Assembly (NCBI GenBank): GCA_019119495.1
Contig: DWWX01000004.1
Coordinates: 1-64,000 of the forward strand
Origin: Candidatus Gemmiger stercorigallinarum
Lineage (GTDB): Bacteria > Bacillota > Clostridia > Oscillospirales > Ruminococcaceae
Direction: 5' to 3'
DNA: 64,000 nucleotides
The notes below the pieces were generated by a model. It was not told where the DNA came from. It did no database searches and was given only the letters and a program-made list of their open reading frames with translations. Position 1 is the stretch's first letter; every line of letters begins with the position of its first letter. This document shows, piece after piece, positions 1-7,919 of this stretch. Both the position numbers and the translations under genes were made by a program.

Positions 1-729
1 ATGAATCAAGCGATACGGAAACTGAGCGGATTGCTGGTGCTTCCCGTGCTGCTCGCGGCCCTGCTGATGATGCCCGTCCGCGCCCATGCGGCGGAAGCAT
101 CCTACGAGTGCTATGCGGAGCTGCCGGTCAGTGTTGCACTGAACGGCGATAATGACGAGCAGTTCCACGTGATGATTGAGCCGGCGGAGGGCATGGGCGA
201 TGCCGTGCCAATGCCGGAGGAAGCTGTGGACGGACTGATGATCGCCGGCGATGCCAGCGACACGTTCAGCAACTTCCACTTTACGGAGCCCGGCGACTAT
301 GTCTACGTGGTGAAACAGGAGATCGGCAGCACAGCTTATATGAGCTATGACAACACGGTTTACACTGTGACCATCCGCGTGACCAACGCTGATAACGGCG
401 GCCTGCAGAGCGAGATTTGGGCTGTGACGGACGACAACCCGACGGTCAAGGTGCGGGCGCTTTCCTTCCTGAACACTTACGCCCCGCCGGCGCCGTCCAC
501 CCCGAAGCCGGACGACCACCCCGACATTGCCGAGGGCATTGCCAACGGCACCTGGGGCGGCGCGCCCACGGCTACGCCCGGCGCTGTCAACCTGAACGCC
601 CTGCTGCCCCAGACCAGCGACGATCTGCCGCTGACTGCGCTGGTGGTGGTGCTGGTGCTGGCCGCCGCGGCCATCGTGGTACTGGTAGTGCTGCGCGTGC
701 GGAAAAACAAGCAGGACGGCCAGAAGTAA
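1..729 (+). CDS. Sortase-anchored FctA/Spy0128-like pilin domain protein
   Basis: Likely a secreted, cell-wall-anchored pilin-like or adhesin protein of 242 residues. Residues 1-31 form a signal peptide (basic start, long hydrophobic core, A-H-A-A cleavage area). The middle, about 33-160, resembles the FctA/Spy0128 pilin fold, with stretches such as FTEPGDYVYVVKQ and NTVYTVTIRVTN typical of that family. A Pro/Thr-rich linker carries HPDIAE and ANGTWG. It is followed by LPQTSDD (202-208), a membrane helix and a basic tail RVRKNKQDGQK, the usual sorting-signal order but with Ser where LPXTG has Gly. The window starts at its ATG, so its ribosome site cannot be seen; the complete signal peptide suggests the start is real. 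No sortase gene lies in the window. Confidence 0.8.
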   Translation: MNQAIRKLSGLLVLPVLLAALLMMPVRAHAAEASYECYAELPVSVALNGDNDEQFHVMIEPAEGMGDAVPMPEEAVDGLMIAGDASDTFSNFHFTEPGDYVYVVKQEIGSTAYMSYDNTVYTVTIRVTNADNGGLQSEIWAVTDDNPTVKVRALSFLNTYAPPAPSTPKPDDHPDIAEGIANGTWGGAPTATPGAVNLNALLPQTSDDLPLTALVVVLVLAAAAIVVLVVLRVRKNKQDGQK

Positions 730-785
730 GCCTCGCTTTCAGCTCCACCTTATTTTAGCCAAATCGATTTTCAAAGTATTGCAGC

Positions 786-824
786 CTGCCGGCCGGGGAA
801 AACGCCCCTGGCCGGCAGTTTTTT
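786..824 (+). terminator. Intrinsic terminator of the pilin-like gene
   Basis: A GC-rich inverted repeat (CTGCCGGCC with GGCCGGCAG, extended by GGGG/CCCC) is followed by a run of six T. Confidence 0.85.
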
Positions 825-852
825 GCAGTGCGGGTATCCTGCCATAAACATA

Positions 853-881
853 TTGACACTGTGTCAGAATAGGGCTATACT
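853..881 (+). promoter_or_regulatory. Sigma-A promoter of the DUF362 gene
   Basis: TTGACA (853-858) and TATACT (876-881) are separated by 17 bp. This implies a leader of about 115 nt before the ATG at 1006. Confidence 0.8.
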
Positions 882-1005
882 AAAATGCACAGGTCAAGCC
901 GCGCCGGGACGCAAACGGCAGCCGGTGCGGCGGCTTTTGCGGCTGCGGTCTGCGCCGCGCCCCAAAGGCGACCCGAAAATCCGCCAGGGAACAGGAGGTA
1001 CCTGC

Positions 1006-1896
1006 ATGAAAGCAAAGGTCTATTTTACCCGTGAGATCACCCCCGAAAAGGTGGTGGAGCTGTACCAGGCGCTGGGCGTCAGCCTGCCCGGCAAGGTGGC
1101 CGTCAAGGTCCATTCCGGCGAGAAGGGCAACCAGAATTTCCTGCACCCGGAGTTCTGGAAGCCGATGGTGGACAAGGTGCAGGGCACCATTGTCGAGTGC
1201 AACACCGCCTACGGCGACGCCAGCGGCGGCGTGCGGGACAACACCGACAGCCACTGGAAGCTGATGGAGGAGCACGGCTGGACCAGGTATTTTACCGTGG
1301 ATATCATGGACGCCGAGGGCCCCGACGTGGTCTGGCCCATCCCGAACGGCAAGATCCTGAAAGAGAACCATCTGGGCAAGGACATTGAAAATTACGACTC
1401 GATGCTGGTGCTGGCCCACTTTAAGGGCCACCCCATGGGCGGCTACGGCGGCGCGCTGAAGCAGCTGTCCATCGGCTGCGCCTCCCGCGCGGGCAAGGCG
1501 CTGATCCACTCGGCCGGCAAGACCGACGACCGCTACAAGACCTGGGAACAGCACGCCAGCAAGGTAGAGTTCCCCGAAGCGATGGCTGACGCCGCCGAGA
1601 ACGTGGTGGAGCATTTTAAGGGCAAGATCGCCTTTATCAACGTGATGAAGAACCTGAGCGTGGACTGCGACTGCTGCGCCGTGGCCGAGGACCCCTGCAT
1701 GAAGGACATCGGCATCCTGGCCAGCCTGGACCCGGTGGCCATCGACCAGGCCTGCATCGACCTGGTGCTGGCCTCTGACGACCCCGGCAAGGAGCATTTT
1801 ATGGAGCGCGTCAACAGCCGCAACGGCATCCATACCATCGAGGCCGCGGCCGACCTGGGCTTTGGCAGCCGCGAGTATGAGCTGATCGAGCTGTAA
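1006..1896 (+). CDS. DUF362 family protein
   Basis: A 296-residue protein of the DUF362 family, whose biochemical role is not established; members often occur with iron-sulfur proteins. The ATG at 1006 is chosen because AGGAGG lies at 993-998; the frame is open further upstream but lacks a ribosome site there. Family features visible are the N-terminal KVAVKVHSGEKGN segment, the central AHFKGHPMGGYGGALKQLSIGCASR glycine/histidine region and a late cysteine cluster DCDCC...DPC that could bind metal. No ferredoxin CxxCxxC motif is present. It has its own strong promoter and appears monocistronic. Confidence 0.75.
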   Translation: MKAKVYFTREITPEKVVELYQALGVSLPGKVAVKVHSGEKGNQNFLHPEFWKPMVDKVQGTIVECNTAYGDASGGVRDNTDSHWKLMEEHGWTRYFTVDIMDAEGPDVVWPIPNGKILKENHLGKDIENYDSMLVLAHFKGHPMGGYGGALKQLSIGCASRAGKALIHSAGKTDDRYKTWEQHASKVEFPEAMADAAENVVEHFKGKIAFINVMKNLSVDCDCCAVAEDPCMKDIGILASLDPVAIDQACIDLVLASDDPGKEHFMERVNSRNGIHTIEAAADLGFGSREYELIEL

Positions 1897-1988
1897 CCGG
1901 CCGGGAACATACGGTCTGCGCCTGCCGCGGCGCCTGTGCGGCGGGCGGAATGCGGCGGAGCTGCCCCCAGGCGGGCGGCTCCGCCTGT

Positions 1989-2017
1989 TTGACGGAAGGG
2001 CGCAGGCGGGCTATAAT
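1989..2017 (+). promoter_or_regulatory. Sigma-A promoter upstream of the TetR gene
   Basis: TTGACG (1989-1994) and TATAAT (2012-2017) are 17 bp apart. Transcription from here passes through about 200 nt of structured leader before the TetR start at 2227. Confidence 0.7.
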
Positions 2018-2068
2018 GGCGGTATCCAGCTGCGGCCCGCCGACGGGCGCCGCGGCAAAGCGGAGTAA

Positions 2069-2195
2069 GCATAAGGAAGCTTTGGTTTTGCTGCGCGAGC
2101 AGCAAAACTGCGAAGCAGCAGAATCGCAAAAACAGGCTGGCGGCAACGCAGCCAACGGCCTGTTTTGGTAGATTTTGCGGCAATGCTTCCTTGTG
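2069..2195 (+). repeat. Nested inverted-repeat element in the TetR leader
   Basis: An outer inverted repeat (2069-2080 with 2184-2195, AAGGAAGC/GCTTCCTT core) encloses two perfect hairpins. One is GTTTTGCTGC-gcga-GCAGCAAAAC (2085-2108). The other is AAAACAGGC (2129-2137) with GCCTGTTTT (2158-2166). The arrangement predicts a multi-branched RNA, or a small MITE-like palindromic element. No coding region was recognised in it. Confidence 0.6.
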
Positions 2196-2226
2196 CGCGC
2201 TCCGCGAAAGCGAAGGGGAGACTGCC

Positions 2227-2853
2227 ATGCCCAAGGGTTCTGTGGAACTGACGAATGCGCGCCGGGAGGAGATCGTGGACGCCTGCGCCGAACTGTACCG
2301 TACACGGCCGTTCCGGGAGATCACCATCAAGGAGATCGGCGAAAAAACCAGCGTTACCCGCACCTCGATCTATAACTACTTCCAGACCAAGGAGGAGATC
2401 TTCCTGGCGCTGCTGCAGCGGGAGTACCAGGCCTGGGGGGATGAGCTGGACGCCCTGCCGCCGGGGCCGATGTCCGCCGGGCAGCTGGCCGACGCGCTGG
2501 CCCGAACGCTGGAGCGCCGCACCTGTATGCTCAAGCTGATGGCCATGAACCTGTATGACATCGAGACCAACAGCCGGCTGGAAAACCTGGCGGCGTTCAA
2601 GCGGGTGTACGCTCGGTCGATGCAGGCGGTCTGCCGCTGCCTGGAACGCTGCCGCCCCGGCCTGCCGGAGGAGGAACAGCAGCGGTTTCTGTATGCGTTT
2701 TTCCCGTTCCTGTTCGGCGTTTACCCCTACACCACCGCCACCAAAAAGCAGAAGCAGGCGATGGCGCTGGCCCATGTGGAGGCCCCGCGCCTGTCGGTCT
2801 ACGAGCTGATCTGCGGCTTTGTACGGCGGCTGCTGCAGGGCATGCCCGGATGA
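2227..2853 (+). CDS. TetR/AcrR family transcriptional regulator
   Basis: A 208-residue TetR-type repressor. Residues about 12-58 form the DNA-binding domain, with the recognisable REITIKEIGEKTSVTRTSIYNYFQTKEEIF helix-turn-helix and the usual following tyrosine/lysine positions. The C-terminal 150 residues are the variable ligand and dimer domain and give no ligand clue. The ATG at 2227 is preceded by GGGGAG; an earlier in-frame ATG at 2191 lacks a good ribosome site. It is flanked by the unrelated DUF362 gene and a terminator, so its target is not obvious from context and could be its own promoter at 1989. Confidence 0.85.
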   Translation: MPKGSVELTNARREEIVDACAELYRTRPFREITIKEIGEKTSVTRTSIYNYFQTKEEIFLALLQREYQAWGDELDALPPGPMSAGQLADALARTLERRTCMLKLMAMNLYDIETNSRLENLAAFKRVYARSMQAVCRCLERCRPGLPEEEQQRFLYAFFPFLFGVYPYTTATKKQKQAMALAHVEAPRLSVYELICGFVRRLLQGMPG

Positions 2854-2884
2854 CTTTGCCCTGCGGCCGCTCTGCCGCAGGTCC

Positions 2885-2927
2885 GCGCCCCGCGGGGGAG
2901 GAGACCCCTCCCCGCGGGGCGCTTTTT
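2885..2927 (+). terminator. Terminator of the TetR gene
   Basis: GCGCCCCGCGGGG pairs with CCCCGCGGGGCGC around an 11-12-nt loop and is followed by TTTTT. Confidence 0.9.
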
Positions 2928-2953
2928 GTATGGCCGGGCGGGGGCGGGGTTTT

Positions 2954-3005
2954 AATGATTCGCTAACAATTCGCAATCATTTCGGCAACATCCGGGGCCT
3001 ATACT
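2954..3005 (+). promoter_or_regulatory. Activator-type promoter with four 11-bp repeats, upstream of 3077
   Basis: AACA-like units recur every 11 bp at 2954 (AATG), 2965 (AACA), 2976 (ATCA) and 2987 (AACA). The last ends exactly 9 bp before a TATACT -10 box (3000-3005). No good -35 is present, as expected for a promoter activated by an OmpR/PhoB-type regulator. Confidence 0.6.
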
Positions 3006-3076
3006 GACAGTGTTCCAAGGGCAGGACGGACAGAACGCCCTGCCTGCAGGCAAGAAAGCTGAGGAGGTATGATCCT

Positions 3077-3445
3077 ATGAAAAAAGAAAACTTTGTATCC
3101 CTGATTTTGGGCACCGTCGGCGGCATCCTGTTTGCGCTGGGCATGTGCATGTGTCTGGTGGCCGAGTGGAACGCCGCCCGGCCCGGCGTGGTGCTGGGGG
3201 CCGCCGGCCTGGCGGTGCTGCTGGTCATGCTGATCGTCCGCCGCCGGATGCAGGGCAAACCGGCGATCCGCATTACCGGCAAGGCGGTGGGCACGGTGCT
3301 GCTGGCCATTGTGGGCGCGCTGGCGCTGGGCGTGGGCATGTGCATGACCATGCTGTGGAGCATGATGGTCCCCGGCATCCTGGTGGGGCTTGCGGGCATT
3401 GTGCTGCTGCTCTGCCTGATCCCGCTGGTGAAAGGCATACAGTAA
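3077..3445 (+). CDS. Small four-helix membrane protein
   Basis: A 122-residue hydrophobic protein of unknown function, with four predicted membrane helices at about 5-27, 36-53, 72-96 and 97-119. The ATG follows AGGAGG at 3062-3067. Its second half, GALALGVGMCMTMLW...PGILVGLAGI, closely matches the protein encoded at 7454-7828 (GALVLGLGMCCTMVW...PGIVIGLAGI), so the two are paralogs sharing a Cys-Met-rich helix pair. It is probably cotranscribed with the small soluble protein at 3550. The promoter repeats suggest control by the adjacent two-component system, pointing to an envelope-related role. No named family was recognised. Confidence 0.7.
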   Translation: MKKENFVSLILGTVGGILFALGMCMCLVAEWNAARPGVVLGAAGLAVLLVMLIVRRRMQGKPAIRITGKAVGTVLLAIVGALALGVGMCMTMLWSMMVPGILVGLAGIVLLLCLIPLVKGIQ

Positions 3446-3549
3446 TCCCGGCCGCCAGGAACGGCGCTGCCCGGGCCGCGCATCCGCGCGATATTCACAC
3501 GATCCATACAAACAAACCGACATGGAAAACATGACAGGAGGGGCTCCAA

Positions 3550-3774
3550 ATGGCAAAGAACAAACTGGTGAAAGAAAACGAAAAGATCGCCGAGGCCGTC
3601 GTGGGCGGTTACAAGAAGATCGAGGACGGCGTGGTCGAGGGCTTTACCAAAATGACCGACGCTTTTGTGGACCAGTTTTTGACCAAGGACGGCGAGACCG
3701 TCGAGCAGGCCAAGGCCCGCCTGGCCCAAGAACAGGCCGAGCAGGAGGCCGCCGGCCGCCACAAGCCGGAATAA
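3550..3774 (+). CDS. Small charged helical protein, function unknown
   Basis: A 74-residue, highly charged, probably helical protein (MAKNKLVKENEKIAEAVVGG start). The ATG at 3550 is preceded by a strong AGGAGGGG site. There is no signal peptide or membrane segment. It lies about 100 nt after the small membrane protein gene in the same direction with no terminator between, and a hairpin follows it, so the two form a short transcription unit. No family function was recognised. Confidence 0.7.
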   Translation: MAKNKLVKENEKIAEAVVGGYKKIEDGVVEGFTKMTDAFVDQFLTKDGETVEQAKARLAQEQAEQEAAGRHKPE

Positions 3775-3783
3775 ACCGCACAG

Positions 3784-3826
3784 CCAACGCCCCGGAAAGC
3801 CGCCTGCGCTTTCCGGGGCGTTGGCC
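3784..3826 (+). terminator. Long hairpin after the 3077-3774 unit
   Basis: A stem of about 17 bp (CCAACGCCCCGGAAAGC with GCTTTCCGGGGCGTTGG) sits just after the stop codon. It is not followed by a T run, so termination may be weak or factor-dependent. Confidence 0.5.
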
Positions 3827-3893
3827 GCCAAGGCAAAACGGCGGCAAACCGGGCGGAAAAGCCTGCGGCGGGATGCGCCTGCCCAAAAACGCA

Positions 3894-3923
3894 AACAAAA
3901 CTTTAACAATTCTATGGTATACT
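3894..3923 (+). promoter_or_regulatory. Promoter of the two-component operon with two AACA units
   Basis: AACA occurs at 3894-3897 and 3905-3908, 11 bp apart. The second ends 9 bp before TATACT (3918-3923). The geometry matches the promoters at 2954 and 7284, suggesting autoregulation by the encoded response regulator. Confidence 0.6.
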
Positions 3924-3989
3924 GTACCTGCAAATTGTGAAAGTCTGCGAAAACGGGCCTGCCGGCCCGGCCGCAGGGAGGGCTGCATC

Positions 3990-4664
3990 ATGTTCAAGAT
4001 CCTGGTCGTGGAGGATGACCGTGAACTCAACCGCACGGTCTGCACCTATCTGAATGACAACGGCTACACCGCCACCGGCTGCCTGAACGCCAACGAGGCC
4101 TGCGACGCCATGTACGGCGGGCAGGTGTTCGACTGCATTGTGTCGGACATTATGATGCCGGGGGTGGACGGCTTTGAGTTTGCCGCCAACGTGCGGGAGC
4201 TGAACCAGGAGATCCCCATCCTGTTTATGACGGCGCGGGACGACTTTGCCTCCAAGCGCAGGGGCTTCAAGGCCGGGGTGGACGACTACATGGTCAAGCC
4301 GGTGGATCTGGACGAGCTGCTGCTGCGCATCGGCGCGCTGCTGCGCCGGGCCAAGATCGCCGCCAGCAAGCGGCTGACGGTGGGCGGGCTGACGCTGGAC
4401 GCCGAGGAACGCTCGGCGGTGTACAACGGCGGGGAGATCCCCCTGACGGTGCGGGAGTTCAACCTGATCTACAAGCTGCTTTCCTACCCCAAAAAGACCT
4501 TTACCCGCAGCCAGCTGATGGACGAGTTCTGGGACAGCGCGTCCTCCTCCGGGCCGCGGACGGTGGATGTGTACATCAACAAGCTGCGGGACAAGTTTGC
4601 CTGCTGCAATGAGTTTGAGATCGTCACGGTCCACGGCCTGGGCTACAAGGCGGTGCTGAAATGA
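3990..4664 (+). CDS. OmpR/PhoB family response regulator
   Basis: A 224-residue two-component response regulator. The receiver domain (1-120) has the acidic pair VEDD, phospho-acceptor Asp53 in DIMMPG, the conserved Thr in FMTARDD and Lys in MVKPVD. The C-terminal winged-helix domain (about 128-224) has LTVREFNLIYKLLSYP and RTVDVYINKLRDKF and ends at GYKAVLK, as in OmpR/PhoB. The ATG at 3990 follows GGGAGGG. Its stop overlaps the kinase start (ATGA at 4661-4664). The AACA repeats in its own promoter and in two neighbouring promoters are the likely binding sites, which is an inference from spacing. Confidence 0.92.
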   Translation: MFKILVVEDDRELNRTVCTYLNDNGYTATGCLNANEACDAMYGGQVFDCIVSDIMMPGVDGFEFAANVRELNQEIPILFMTARDDFASKRRGFKAGVDDYMVKPVDLDELLLRIGALLRRAKIAASKRLTVGGLTLDAEERSAVYNGGEIPLTVREFNLIYKLLSYPKKTFTRSQLMDEFWDSASSSGPRTVDVYINKLRDKFACCNEFEIVTVHGLGYKAVLK

Positions 4665-5773
4665 GCGCGCAGAGACCCCGCTGGCAGAGCTGGCTGCTGA
4701 CGCTGCGGCGGTATGTGACCTTTTTTTTGACCATGGCGTTTGTCATCAGCTGCTGTATGCTGCTGTTTGTCAGCCAGCTGCAGGCCACGCTGGGGGTCGA
4801 GTTCACCAGGGAGCAGATCAGCCGGGCGGCCCAGCTGACCTTTGGCAATGTGGTGCTGCTGAGCGTGCTGTGCACCGTGGTGGACGAGGTGCGCCGCCGC
4901 TTTCTGGTGGCGCGCCCGGTGCGGCAGATCACCCGCGCGGCCGAGAAGATCACCAGGGGGGACTTTTCGGTGCGCATCCCGCCGCTGGGCGTTTGGGGCG
5001 AGGACGGCTTTGACGTGATCGCCGAGTCCTTCAACAAGCTGGCGCAGGAACTTTCCGGCATGGAAACGCTGCGCAGCGATTTTATCGCCAACGTCAGCCA
5101 CGAGCTGAAAACCCCGCTGACGGTGCTGCAAAACTACGGCACGCTGCTGCGGCAGCCGGGGCTTTCGGAGGAAAAACGGCAGGAGTACGCCCGCGCCGTG
5201 ACCGATACCTCCCGCCGGCTGGCCAGCCTGATCACCAACATCCTGAAGCTGAACAAGCTGGAAAACCAGCAGATCTACCCGGCTGCCGCCACCTATGACC
5301 TGGGCGAGCAGCTGTGCGAGTGCCTGCTGGGCTTTGAGTCCGCCTGGGAGGCCAAGGGGCTGGAGATCGAGACCGACATTGCCGAGGGCGTGCTGGTCCA
5401 CACCGACGCCGAGCTGCTGAGCCTGGTGTGGAACAACCTGTTTTCCAACGCCATCAAGTTCACCGAGCCCCACGGCAAGGTGGGGCTTTCGCTGCGGGTG
5501 CAGGGCGGGTATGCGGTGGTGCAGGTCAGCGATACCGGCTGCGGCATCTCGCCGGAGGTGGGCAGGCATATCTTTGAAAAGTTCTACCAGGGCGACACCT
5601 CCCACGCCACCCAGGGCAACGGCCTGGGCCTGGCGCTGGTGCGCCGGGTGGTGGATATCATTGGCGGCGAGATTGCCGTCAGCAGCGAGGTGGGGCGGGG
5701 CAGCCGCTTCACCGTCACACTGAGGAGGGAACCCGATGAAACGGCCGATCCGGTGGAAACAGCTCCTGCATAA
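4661..5773 (+). CDS. Sensor histidine kinase
   Basis: A 370-residue membrane kinase paired with the preceding regulator. Two hydrophobic segments (about 15-40 and 62-80) bracket a very short extracytoplasmic part, so it probably senses within the membrane or through a partner. A HAMP region (VRQITRAAEKITRGDFSVRI) leads to the HisKA box with His147 in NVSHELKTPLTVL. The HATPase domain has the N box NNLFSNAIKFTEP, G1 DTGCGIS and G2 GNGLGLAL. The last 38 nt overlap the start of the downstream membrane protein gene. The short sensor resembles intramembrane-sensing kinases that respond to cell-envelope stress. Confidence 0.92.
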   Translation: MSAQRPRWQSWLLTLRRYVTFFLTMAFVISCCMLLFVSQLQATLGVEFTREQISRAAQLTFGNVVLLSVLCTVVDEVRRRFLVARPVRQITRAAEKITRGDFSVRIPPLGVWGEDGFDVIAESFNKLAQELSGMETLRSDFIANVSHELKTPLTVLQNYGTLLRQPGLSEEKRQEYARAVTDTSRRLASLITNILKLNKLENQQIYPAAATYDLGEQLCECLLGFESAWEAKGLEIETDIAEGVLVHTDAELLSLVWNNLFSNAIKFTEPHGKVGLSLRVQGGYAVVQVSDTGCGISPEVGRHIFEKFYQGDTSHATQGNGLGLALVRRVVDIIGGEIAVSSEVGRGSRFTVTLRREPDETADPVETAPA

Positions 5774-6725
5774 GCTGCTGTTCCCGCACCCGGCGGTGGT
5801 GCTGGTCTGCGTGCCGGCGGCGGCTGCGCTGCTGGTGTGGGTGTTTGCGGTCGCGGGCGAGGACAGCCCTGCGGCCTATGCCGTCTACCCGTTTTCGGCC
5901 TATGCGCTGGTCATTGCCTGCACCGGCCTGGGCGGCATGGTGCGGCGGCTGACGGCCTGGGTGCTGCATTTCCCGCTGGCGGAGCGCCTGGTCCGGGACG
6001 TGCCGTTCCGCGCGCGGGTCACGCTGTATTTATCGCTGGGCATCAACCTGCTGTATGTGGGCATGAACCTTGTGTCCGGCGTGCGGCAGCGGTCGGTGTG
6101 GTTTGGCACCATGGCGGTGTACTACCTGTTTTTGGCGGGGATGCGGTTTTCGCTGGTGCGGTATGCCCGCAGGGCGGGGGCGGGCGCCGACCAGGCAGGC
6201 GAGTACCGCCGCTACCGGCTGTGCGGCATCCTGCTGGTGCTGATGAACCTGGCCCTGGGCGGCGTTGTGGTGCTGGTGCTGCACCGGGAAGGCGGGTTCT
6301 CCTACTCCGGCTATATGATCTACGCCATGGCGGCCTACGCCTTTTACGCCACCATCATGGGGGTGGTCAACCTGGTGCGCTACCGGCGGTACCACAGCCC
6401 GGTGCTGTCCGCCTCGCGGGCGGTCAGCCTGGCCGCGGAGCTGGTGTCGATGCTGTCGCTGGAGGTGGCCATGCTGGCCCAGTTCGGCAGCGACAACGGC
6501 GAGGGCTTCCGCACCCTGATGATCGGCTGCACCGGCTTCGGCGTCAGCGCCGTCGTGGCGGGCATGGGCGTTTCTATGATCGTCCGCGCAGGCCGCGCGT
6601 TGGGCGGCCGGGACCGGGGCGCAGCCGGGAGCTCTCCGGCGCCCGAAATGCCGACGGCCGTTCCGCCCCGAAAGGGGCGGGGACCGCTGACAGACGGCCC
6701 CGCCGCCCGGCGGACGCCGCTTTGA
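5736..6725 (+). CDS. Polytopic membrane protein of the two-component operon
   Basis: A 329-residue protein with about eight hydrophobic helices, and a basic Pro/Arg-rich, probably cytoplasmic tail after about residue 290. The ATG at 5736 lies inside the 3' end of the kinase gene and follows GAGGAGGG, so translation is coupled. Proteins of this kind commonly follow such regulator-kinase pairs in Firmicutes, but no reaction is known; a role as sensor partner or target is inference. No transport or enzyme motif was recognised. Confidence 0.7.
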   Translation: MKRPIRWKQLLHKLLFPHPAVVLVCVPAAAALLVWVFAVAGEDSPAAYAVYPFSAYALVIACTGLGGMVRRLTAWVLHFPLAERLVRDVPFRARVTLYLSLGINLLYVGMNLVSGVRQRSVWFGTMAVYYLFLAGMRFSLVRYARRAGAGADQAGEYRRYRLCGILLVLMNLALGGVVVLVLHREGGFSYSGYMIYAMAAYAFYATIMGVVNLVRYRRYHSPVLSASRAVSLAAELVSMLSLEVAMLAQFGSDNGEGFRTLMIGCTGFGVSAVVAGMGVSMIVRAGRALGGRDRGAAGSSPAPEMPTAVPPRKGRGPLTDGPAARRTPL

Positions 6726-6786
6726 GGGCAGGCCGGGAATTGGCCCGGCGGGACGCCCTGGACAAACCAGATGGGGGACTTCTGAT

Positions 6787-7263
6787 ATGAAGAAAAAGAT
6801 CATCGGCATTCTTGCCGCGGCAGGGCTTGTGCTGGGGCTTGGCCTTGTCATTTGCAGCCGGATGCTCCCCGGCGAATATGTGCCGGCTGCGGATGAAATT
6901 GCCCTGAAGATACACTTCGATACGGCAGAGGACGTTGGGCTGCTGGTCTATGATTATCAGGCAGACGGTCACGAATACAGCGGGGGCATATCCAATGTGG
7001 ACGGATCGCTCATCAAGCGCGATTCGGAAAACATTGTGGTGTGGGACCGGGCGGAGCTGGCGCCGCGCGCCGAGCCTTTTGAGCTGTCGATACGATTCCG
7101 GGTCATAACCGAGTATGTGGCGCCCAATTATGAGAACGTATACCCGGAGGAGATCACAGAATACCTGGACCCGATCTCGTGGCAGGCACACTTAGGAAAA
7201 ACGTATTCGATCACCCTCACCGGCGACAGGACAAACGGCTACCAAGCGGTGTTAAACCAATAA
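6787..7263 (+). CDS. Membrane-anchored extracytoplasmic protein, unknown function
   Basis: A 158-residue protein with a basic N-terminus and one hydrophobic segment (about 5-25), then a polar beta-rich domain (for example RFRVITEYVAPNY and GKTYSITLTGD). It is probably an exported protein held by an uncleaved signal anchor, since there is no lipobox Cys at a good position. The ATG follows GGGGG at suitable spacing. It lies 61 nt after the membrane protein gene and may be the last gene of the two-component operon. Codon use is less GC-rich than its neighbours. No family was recognised. Confidence 0.65.
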   Translation: MKKKIIGILAAAGLVLGLGLVICSRMLPGEYVPAADEIALKIHFDTAEDVGLLVYDYQADGHEYSGGISNVDGSLIKRDSENIVVWDRAELAPRAEPFELSIRFRVITEYVAPNYENVYPEEITEYLDPISWQAHLGKTYSITLTGDRTNGYQAVLNQ

Positions 7264-7283
7264 ATTTCCGGTTTCAAGCAAAC

Positions 7284-7316
7284 TTTAACAGCATTTTAAC
7301 ATCCGGCGCGTAGGAT
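7284..7316 (+). promoter_or_regulatory. Promoter with two TTTAACA units 11 bp apart, upstream of 7454
   Basis: TTTAACA occurs at 7284-7290 and 7295-7301, a TTAACA-N5-TTAACA arrangement like PhoP-type boxes. The second copy ends 9 bp before TAGGAT (7311-7316), the likely -10. The leader before the ATG at 7454 is about 130 nt. Confidence 0.6.
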
Positions 7317-7453
7317 GATGCCGGCGCTGAAAAGTGGCCGGAAACATCCGGACCCCGGCGCAGGGCAGGGGAGAACCCGCCCCGCAAAGCGCCGCCCGGC
7401 GGGCCTGCGGCCCGGCCGGGCAGCCGATCAACGACAGAAAGGCATGGTCTTTG

Positions 7454-7828
7454 ATGGAAGAAAAGAAAGAAACCTTTGAATACACCTATTCGGCCAAGGA
7501 GCAGGCAGAGATCCGCGCGATCCGCCAGAAGTACCTGCCGCCGGAGGAAAGCAAGCTGGACCAGCTGCGCAAGCTGGACAAAAGCGCCGCCAAAAAGGGG
7601 ACGGTCGTTTCGGTCACGGTGGGCGTGCTGGGCGCGCTGGTGCTGGGTTTGGGCATGTGCTGCACCATGGTGTGGGTGGAACTGTTTGCGCCGGGCATCG
7701 TGATCGGCCTGGCGGGCATCGCGCTGGTGGCGGCAGCCTACCCGATCTACCGCCGCGTCACCCGGCGCGAGCGGGAAAAGCTGGCCCCCCAGATCCTGAA
7801 GCTGACCGAGGAACTACAAAAGCCCTGA
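7454..7828 (+). CDS. Small membrane protein, paralog of the 3077 product
   Basis: A 124-residue protein with a charged N-terminal half (about 1-50) that could form a short coiled coil, then two membrane helices (about 50-74 and 76-98) and a basic C-terminus. The helix pair GALVLGLGMCCTMVW...PGIVIGLAGIALV matches the C-terminal half of the protein encoded at 3077-3445. The ATG at 7454 follows AGAAAGG. Its promoter has the same 11-bp repeats as the two-component operon promoter, so the two paralogs probably bracket and belong to one regulon. Function unknown. Confidence 0.65.
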   Translation: MEEKKETFEYTYSAKEQAEIRAIRQKYLPPEESKLDQLRKLDKSAAKKGTVVSVTVGVLGALVLGLGMCCTMVWVELFAPGIVIGLAGIALVAAAYPIYRRVTRREREKLAPQILKLTEELQKP

Positions 7829-7919
7829 CCCCGCCGCGCGTCCCCGTCTGCCCTGCATTGCACCCGCAAGCCGTTGATTTTGCACAGGCGGCGGCCGCCG
7901 CGAAGGCTCCTGTGTGGGA

